Below, in pieces: positions 60,637 to 64,000 of a DNA stretch of 64,000 nt. This DNA is from Micromonospora sediminicola. GTDB lineage: Bacteria; Actinomycetota; Actinomycetes; Mycobacteriales; Micromonosporaceae. The translations under genes were made by a program, and so were the position numbers. Each line of letters opens with the position of its first letter. Within the stretch, counting starts at the first letter, position 1. The stretch lies in contig NZ_FLRH01000003.1 of the NCBI RefSeq assembly GCF_900089585.1, positions 977,001 through 1,041,000 of the forward strand, read 5' to 3'. Below the pieces are notes generated by a model that saw nothing but the letters and a program-made list of their open reading frames with translations, did not search any database and had not been told where the DNA came from.

Positions 60637-60880
60637 CGCGAGGCTCATCCTGATCACCCGGCCGGGCTGCCACCTCTGTGACGACGCGAAGGCGGCGCTG
60701 GATCGGGTGGTGGCCGTCACCGGCGACCGGTGGGTGGAGAAGGACGTGACCGGCGACGTCGAGCTGGAACGCGACTACGGCGACCGGCTCCCGGTGGTGC
60801 TGCTCGACGGCAAGGAGCACGGCTACTGGCGGGTCGAGGAGGACCGGCTCCTGCGGGACCTGACCACCCCGCAGCTCTGA
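60626..60880 (+). CDS. glutaredoxin-like (DUF836) family protein
   Basis: An 84-residue thioredoxin-fold protein: ILITRPGCHLCDDAKAAL with a CxxC near residues 15-18, and cis-Pro in RLPVVLLDG. It matches the small thiol protein Rv0508 and its Streptomyces counterpart near rex. Probably reduces disulfides with mycothiol or thioredoxin as partner; this is inferred. The start overlaps the ligase gene. Confidence 0.9.
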   Translation: MSSDARLILITRPGCHLCDDAKAALDRVVAVTGDRWVEKDVTGDVELERDYGDRLPVVLLDGKEHGYWRVEEDRLLRDLTTPQL

Positions 60881-60894
60881 TCTATCGTGCTCGG

Positions 60895-61545
60895 GTGACG
60901 GGAACACGACGCCACCTGGTGTGGGACTGGAACGGCACGCTCCTCGACGACCTCGACCTGGTGGTGCGCGCCACCAACGTGGCGTTCGCCAGCGCCGGGG
61001 GTCCGGCGGTCAGCGCGCGGGAGCACCGGGTCCGGTTCCGCCGGCCGATCGTCGACTACTACGCCGAGATGCTCGGCCGGGCGGTGGACGCCGAGGCGTT
61101 CGGCGCGCTCGACCGGATCTTCCACGACGCGTACCGGGCGGGGCTGACCAGCTGCGCGCTGGCCGCCGACGCCACCGCCGCGATCGCCGCCTGGCCGGGC
61201 AGCCAGTCGCTGCTGTCCATGTGGTTCCACGACGAGCTGGTGCCGACCGTGCACACGTACGGGCTGACCCCGCACTTCGACCGGGTGGACGGGCTGCGCG
61301 CGGCGGTCGGCGGCGGCCCGAAGGCGGAGTGGCTGGAGAAGCACCTGGCCGAGCTGGGGCTGGCCGGTCACGAGGTGGTGCTGATCGGCGACTCGCTGGA
61401 CGACGCCGACGCGGCCGTCTCGGTCGGCGGCGCCGCGGTCCTCTACACCGGTGGCCTCTCCGACCCGGCGGTGCTGCGGGCCAGCGGCCACCCCACCGCC
61501 GACACCCTCACCGAGGCGGTCAACCGGGCCCGCACCCTCCCCTGA
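60895..61545 (+). CDS. HAD family hydrolase (phosphoglycolate phosphatase-like)
   Basis: A 216-residue HAD phosphatase. Motif I is VWDWNGTLLDDLD near residue 9, a short helical cap follows, Lys is in GGPKAEWLEKHL and motif IV is LIGDSLDDADAA. It is typical of HAD-IA phosphoglycolate-type phosphatases; substrate unknown. It starts 14 bp after the glutaredoxin-like stop and is likely in the same operon. Confidence 0.88.
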   Translation: MTGTRRHLVWDWNGTLLDDLDLVVRATNVAFASAGGPAVSAREHRVRFRRPIVDYYAEMLGRAVDAEAFGALDRIFHDAYRAGLTSCALAADATAAIAAWPGSQSLLSMWFHDELVPTVHTYGLTPHFDRVDGLRAAVGGGPKAEWLEKHLAELGLAGHEVVLIGDSLDDADAAVSVGGAAVLYTGGLSDPAVLRASGHPTADTLTEAVNRARTLP

Positions 61546-61554
61546 GCAGGGAGG

Positions 61555-62211
61555 TCAGGCCCGCAGGTGGGTCAGGACGGCCAGCACGCGGCGGTGGTGG
61601 GTCGTCGCGTCGGGCGGCAGGTCGAGCTTGGTGAAGATGTTGCGTACGTGCTTCTCGACCGCGCCGTCGCTGACCACCAGGACGCGGGCGATCGCGGTGT
61701 TCGAGCGCCCCTCGGCCATCAGCGCCAGCACCTCCCGCTCGCGCGGGGTCAGCGCGGCCAGCGGGTCGTCGCGCCGCCGCCGCACCAGGAGCTGGCTGAT
61801 CACCTCCGGGTCGAGCACCGTGCCGCCGGTCGCCACCCGGGCCAGCGCGTCCAGGAACTCGTCGATCGCGGCCACCCGGTCCTTGAGCAGGTAGCCGATC
61901 CCGCCGCCGGCGCCGCCCGCGGTGTCCAGCAGGTCGTCGGCGTACGACACCTCGACGTACTGGGAGAGCACCAGGATCGGCGTGCCCGGCACCCGGCGGC
62001 GGGCCTCCACGGCCGCGCGCAGCCCCTCGTCGGTGTGCGACGGCGGCATCCGCACGTCCACCACCGAGATGTCCGGACGGTGCGTGACCACCGCCTCGAC
62101 CAGGGCGTCCCCGTCGCCGACGGCGGCCACCACCTCGTGTCCGCACTCGGTCAGCAGCCGGATGAGCCCCTCCCGGAGCAGTACGGCGTCGTCCGCGATC
62201 ACCACCCGCAT
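61555..62211 (-). CDS. NarL/FixJ-family response regulator
   Basis: A 218-residue regulator. The receiver domain (1-125) has VVIADD, phosphoacceptor Asp52 in SVVDVRMPP and Lys in LLKDRVAAIDE. A GGAGGG insert is found in the alpha4 area. The C-terminal LuxR helix-turn-helix reads LTPREREVLALMAEGRSNTAIARVLVV. ATG at 62211 starts the receiver; an in-frame GTG at 62295 overlaps the kinase stop by 4 bp and would add 28 residues, so translational coupling from there is possible. Confidence 0.9.
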   Translation of the reverse strand: MRVVIADDAVLLREGLIRLLTECGHEVVAAVGDGDALVEAVVTHRPDISVVDVRMPPSHTDEGLRAAVEARRRVPGTPILVLSQYVEVSYADDLLDTAGGAGGGIGYLLKDRVAAIDEFLDALARVATGGTVLDPEVISQLLVRRRRDDPLAALTPREREVLALMAEGRSNTAIARVLVVSDGAVEKHVRNIFTKLDLPPDATTHHRRVLAVLTHLRA

Positions 62212-62291
62212 GGGTCCGGTGTCTATCACGTCCGGGTCCCACGGCGTGGCCTCCGGCCGCTCGGCAGCGCCGTCCACCGGCCCGGCGGACG

Positions 62292-63596
62292 TCACCGCGG
62301 CAGCTCCGCGTGGACCCGCGTCGGCCCGCCGTTCGGGCTGGCCACCTCCAGCGTGCCGCCGGCCGCCCGGACCCGGTCGGCGATGCCGCTGAGCCCGTGG
62401 CCCTTGGCCAGGTGGGCGCCGCCGATCCCGTCGTCGGTGACGGTGATCTCCAGCCGGCCCACCTTCCGGGCCACCTCCACCCGGCACGCGTCGGCCCGGC
62501 TGTGCTTGGCGACGTTGGTCAACGCCTCGGCCACCACGAAGTAGGCGGCGCTCTCCAGCCCGGGGTCCAGCCGGCCGGCGGCGGTGCCCAGGTCGTCGTC
62601 GACCAGCAGTTCGGTCGGCACCAGCGCCCGGGCGGCGAGCGCGGCGAGCGCGCTGGGCAGCCCCCGGTCGACCAGGATCGGCGGCGCGATGCCCCGGGAG
62701 AGGGCGCGCAGCTCGTCGAGCGTCTCCCGGGTCTGGGCGACCGCCTCGTCCAGGGTGCGGCGGGCCGCCTCGGGGTCGGCGGCCAGTTGGTGGCGGGCCC
62801 GGCCCAGGTCCATGGCGAGCCGGACCAGGCGCTGCTGCGGCCCGTCGTGGATGTCGCGCTCCAGCCGGCGCAGCGCGGACGCCTCGGCCGAGGCGGCGGC
62901 CCGCTTCTGCTCCTCCAGCGTGACGATCCGCTGGCGCATCTCGGCCACGCCGGCGAGCAGCGAGTACGCCAGGCCGCCCTGGATCCGGGCGCAGGCCCGG
63001 GCCACGAGCGGAAGGGTGAACAGCGCGAACAGGCCGATCGCGGTGTTCAGGGCGATCCGCGCGTCGGCGCCGTCCCCCATTCCGAGGAGCTGGCTGAGGT
63101 CCTGGTCGCCGGGCCCGCGCGGGATGGCCCAGTCGTACGCGCCGTAGAGCGAGCCGGTCAGCGCCAGCGCCCACCACACCACCAGCACCACGAACGTGGG
63201 CAGGGTCACCACCAGCCGCAGGAACGCGTGCAGCAGGTCGAGCCAGGACTGCGGGTCCCGCATCGGGGTGAACACCCGACGCCAGAACCGGGCGCCGCGC
63301 GGGGGCGTCACGTAGGCCGGCCGGACCCGGGGCCGGCCGAGCACGCCGGGGAGCCGGAGCCGTTCCAGGTCGGCCAGCCCGCGCGCCGCGTAGAGCACGC
63401 CGGCGAGGACGGGCAGGCCCAGCGTGGTGACCAGCAGGCCGGCGCTGAGTGAGATCCCCGCCACGGCGAGCACGAAGCCGACCAGCGCCAGCGGGAGGCT
63501 GAAGAGCACGTAGCCGGAGTCGCGCGCGAGCCGGTGGAACAGGCCCCGGACGGGCGACGAGGGGGCGGGCGCGGTGGCCAACGGTGCGGCGGTCAT
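62292..63596 (-). CDS. HisKA_3-type sensor histidine kinase
   Basis: A 434-residue membrane kinase. Hydrophobic segments lie at about residues 30-73 and 125-150, with another near 185-200, and an N-terminal sensor-like PspC/DUF7134-type region. Phosphoacceptor His is in RRLERDIHDGPQQRLVRLAMDLG near residue 245, and HATPase motifs are EALTNVAKHS, DDGIGG and GHGLSGIADRVRAAGG. It pairs with the response regulator encoded just downstream. The signal is unknown; such pairs often respond to envelope stress. Confidence 0.9.
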   Translation of the reverse strand: MTAAPLATAPAPSSPVRGLFHRLARDSGYVLFSLPLALVGFVLAVAGISLSAGLLVTTLGLPVLAGVLYAARGLADLERLRLPGVLGRPRVRPAYVTPPRGARFWRRVFTPMRDPQSWLDLLHAFLRLVVTLPTFVVLVVWWALALTGSLYGAYDWAIPRGPGDQDLSQLLGMGDGADARIALNTAIGLFALFTLPLVARACARIQGGLAYSLLAGVAEMRQRIVTLEEQKRAAASAEASALRRLERDIHDGPQQRLVRLAMDLGRARHQLAADPEAARRTLDEAVAQTRETLDELRALSRGIAPPILVDRGLPSALAALAARALVPTELLVDDDLGTAAGRLDPGLESAAYFVVAEALTNVAKHSRADACRVEVARKVGRLEITVTDDGIGGAHLAKGHGLSGIADRVRAAGGTLEVASPNGGPTRVHAELPR

Positions 63597-63848
63597 GGTC
63601 CGAGGCTATGGGCGCGGAGCCGGCCGACCCATCCCGTGCGCCGCCCTTTCCGGGGTGGGGTTCTCCCTACCCGGACGTGAGCCGCGCCTCGCCACGCCGG
63701 TCACGGAGCGCTACCGGGCGCGTGCGATTGGTCAGAGAAGTCTGTATTGAGCAATAATCGCCACGCGCCGCCCATGCAGCGCGATTGATCGATCTTGTAG
63801 GAATGGAGGAGCAGGTGAAGGCGCGTCGCGAGTCAGCAAGATCGCGAT

Positions 63849-63877
63849 TTGTGCACCTCTTCACAAGCGCCTACTCT
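63849..63877 (+). promoter_or_regulatory. Rex operator overlapping a promoter at the right edge
   Basis: TGTGCACCTCTTCACA (63850-63865) matches the Rex operator consensus TGTGAACNNNTTCACA with one change. It overlaps TTGTGC (63849-63854, -35) and the spacer; TACTCT (63872-63877) is a -10 box 17 bp downstream. Rex senses NADH/NAD+ and autoregulates rex-hem operons in Streptomyces. Together with bldN and the glutaredoxin gene to the left, this indicates that rex follows. Confidence 0.72.
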
Positions 63878-63985
63878 GTAGTTCCGACGCGCCCTGCTAG
63901 CACAGCCGGCAATCTCGGTCGCCAGCGGGAGTCCCGAAACGACCGGCCCCCGTCGCTGGTCGAGGATCGCACCGCACGGAGTCTC

Positions 63986-64000
63986 ATGAGCCAGCACCGT
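63986..64000 (+). CDS. 5' end of a gene cut by the window edge (probable rex)
   Basis: Only five codons (MSQHR) are visible after a GGAG ribosome-binding site (CACGGAGTCTC before the ATG). The call of redox regulator Rex comes from the Rex-type operator and promoter 110-140 bp upstream and from gene order, not from the protein. An in-frame GTG at 63815 after GGAGGAG is also open to the edge, but it would start upstream of the -10 box, so it is unlikely. Confidence 0.45.

Noticed and set aside
63803..63985. A gene starting at ATG 63803 or GTG 63815 with a GGAGGAG site
   Set aside because: The frame is open to the edge, but its start lies upstream of the predicted Rex-controlled promoter and its codon use is unlike coding DNA here. 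The ATG at 63986 in the same frame is more likely.

Overview
The window is high-GC actinobacterial DNA, most like Micromonospora or a close relative. The evidence is the very high third-position GC, many GTG starts, mycothiol-linked genes (mshA and a mycothiol-dependent isomerase-type protein), a BldC-type regulator, a BldN-type sigma factor, the mini ribosomal protein bS22, and intergenic GGGCCC-centred elements of a kind I associate with Micromonospora. No rRNA, tRNA, CRISPR array, prophage, integrase or transposase was seen.

Most of the window is an ancestral actinobacterial gene order. From memory it follows Mycobacterium tuberculosis Rv0474 to Rv0508 with insertions: XRE regulator/HbhA-like/DUF2516 (6.8-8.5 kb), murB (21.8 kb), SDR, mshA, YbjN, gpmA and the SenX3-RegX3 pair with divergent phoU (24-35 kb), the Rv0495c-like Cys-rich protein, Ppx and a TIM-barrel protein (38-41 kb), then bldC, bS22, a GalE2-like protein, an acyltransferase and a SerB1-like HAD (52-56 kb). 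The right end follows the Streptomyces bldN region: an anti-sigma-like protein, a BldN-type sigma factor, an acyl-CoA ligase, a glutaredoxin-like protein, and a Rex-type operator and promoter just before a gene cut by the window edge, which I infer to be rex.

Region by region: 1-6.7 kb holds housekeeping genes (SCP2, DsrE, nitrobindin, class IV aminotransferase, the nickel regulator Nur, YgfZ, a BKACE enzyme, asparaginase, a hydrolase). 8.5-15 kb holds a hydrolase, AlaX, a nucleotidyltransferase, an SDR, a WYL regulator, an EI24 membrane protein, a macrodomain and a GNAT. 15.2-20.9 kb is a beta-glucoside uptake operon (binding protein, two permeases, GH1 glucosidase, LacI regulator) with two perfect operator palindromes flanking its promoter. 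27-32 kb holds an H1-like chromatin protein and twin MFS transporters. 36-38 kb holds a secreted lysozyme-like protein and a divergent oxidoreductase/TetR pair. 41-46 kb is an accessory block: CGNR protein, a YgiC-like ligase with a tiny lipoprotein, proline dehydrogenase, and a leaderless hydrolase/TetR operon. 46-52 kb holds a Pro/Ala-rich membrane metallopeptidase and a MacAB-like efflux operon. 60.9-63.6 kb holds a HAD phosphatase and a NarL-type two-component system.

The most unusual content is non-coding. Five GGGCCC-centred bipartite elements sit at gene ends and supply the TAA stop codon of four genes. A second family of long hairpins carries GATCTTGG ends. There are also three separate tandem-repeat tracts with periods of 24, 73 and 17 bp.
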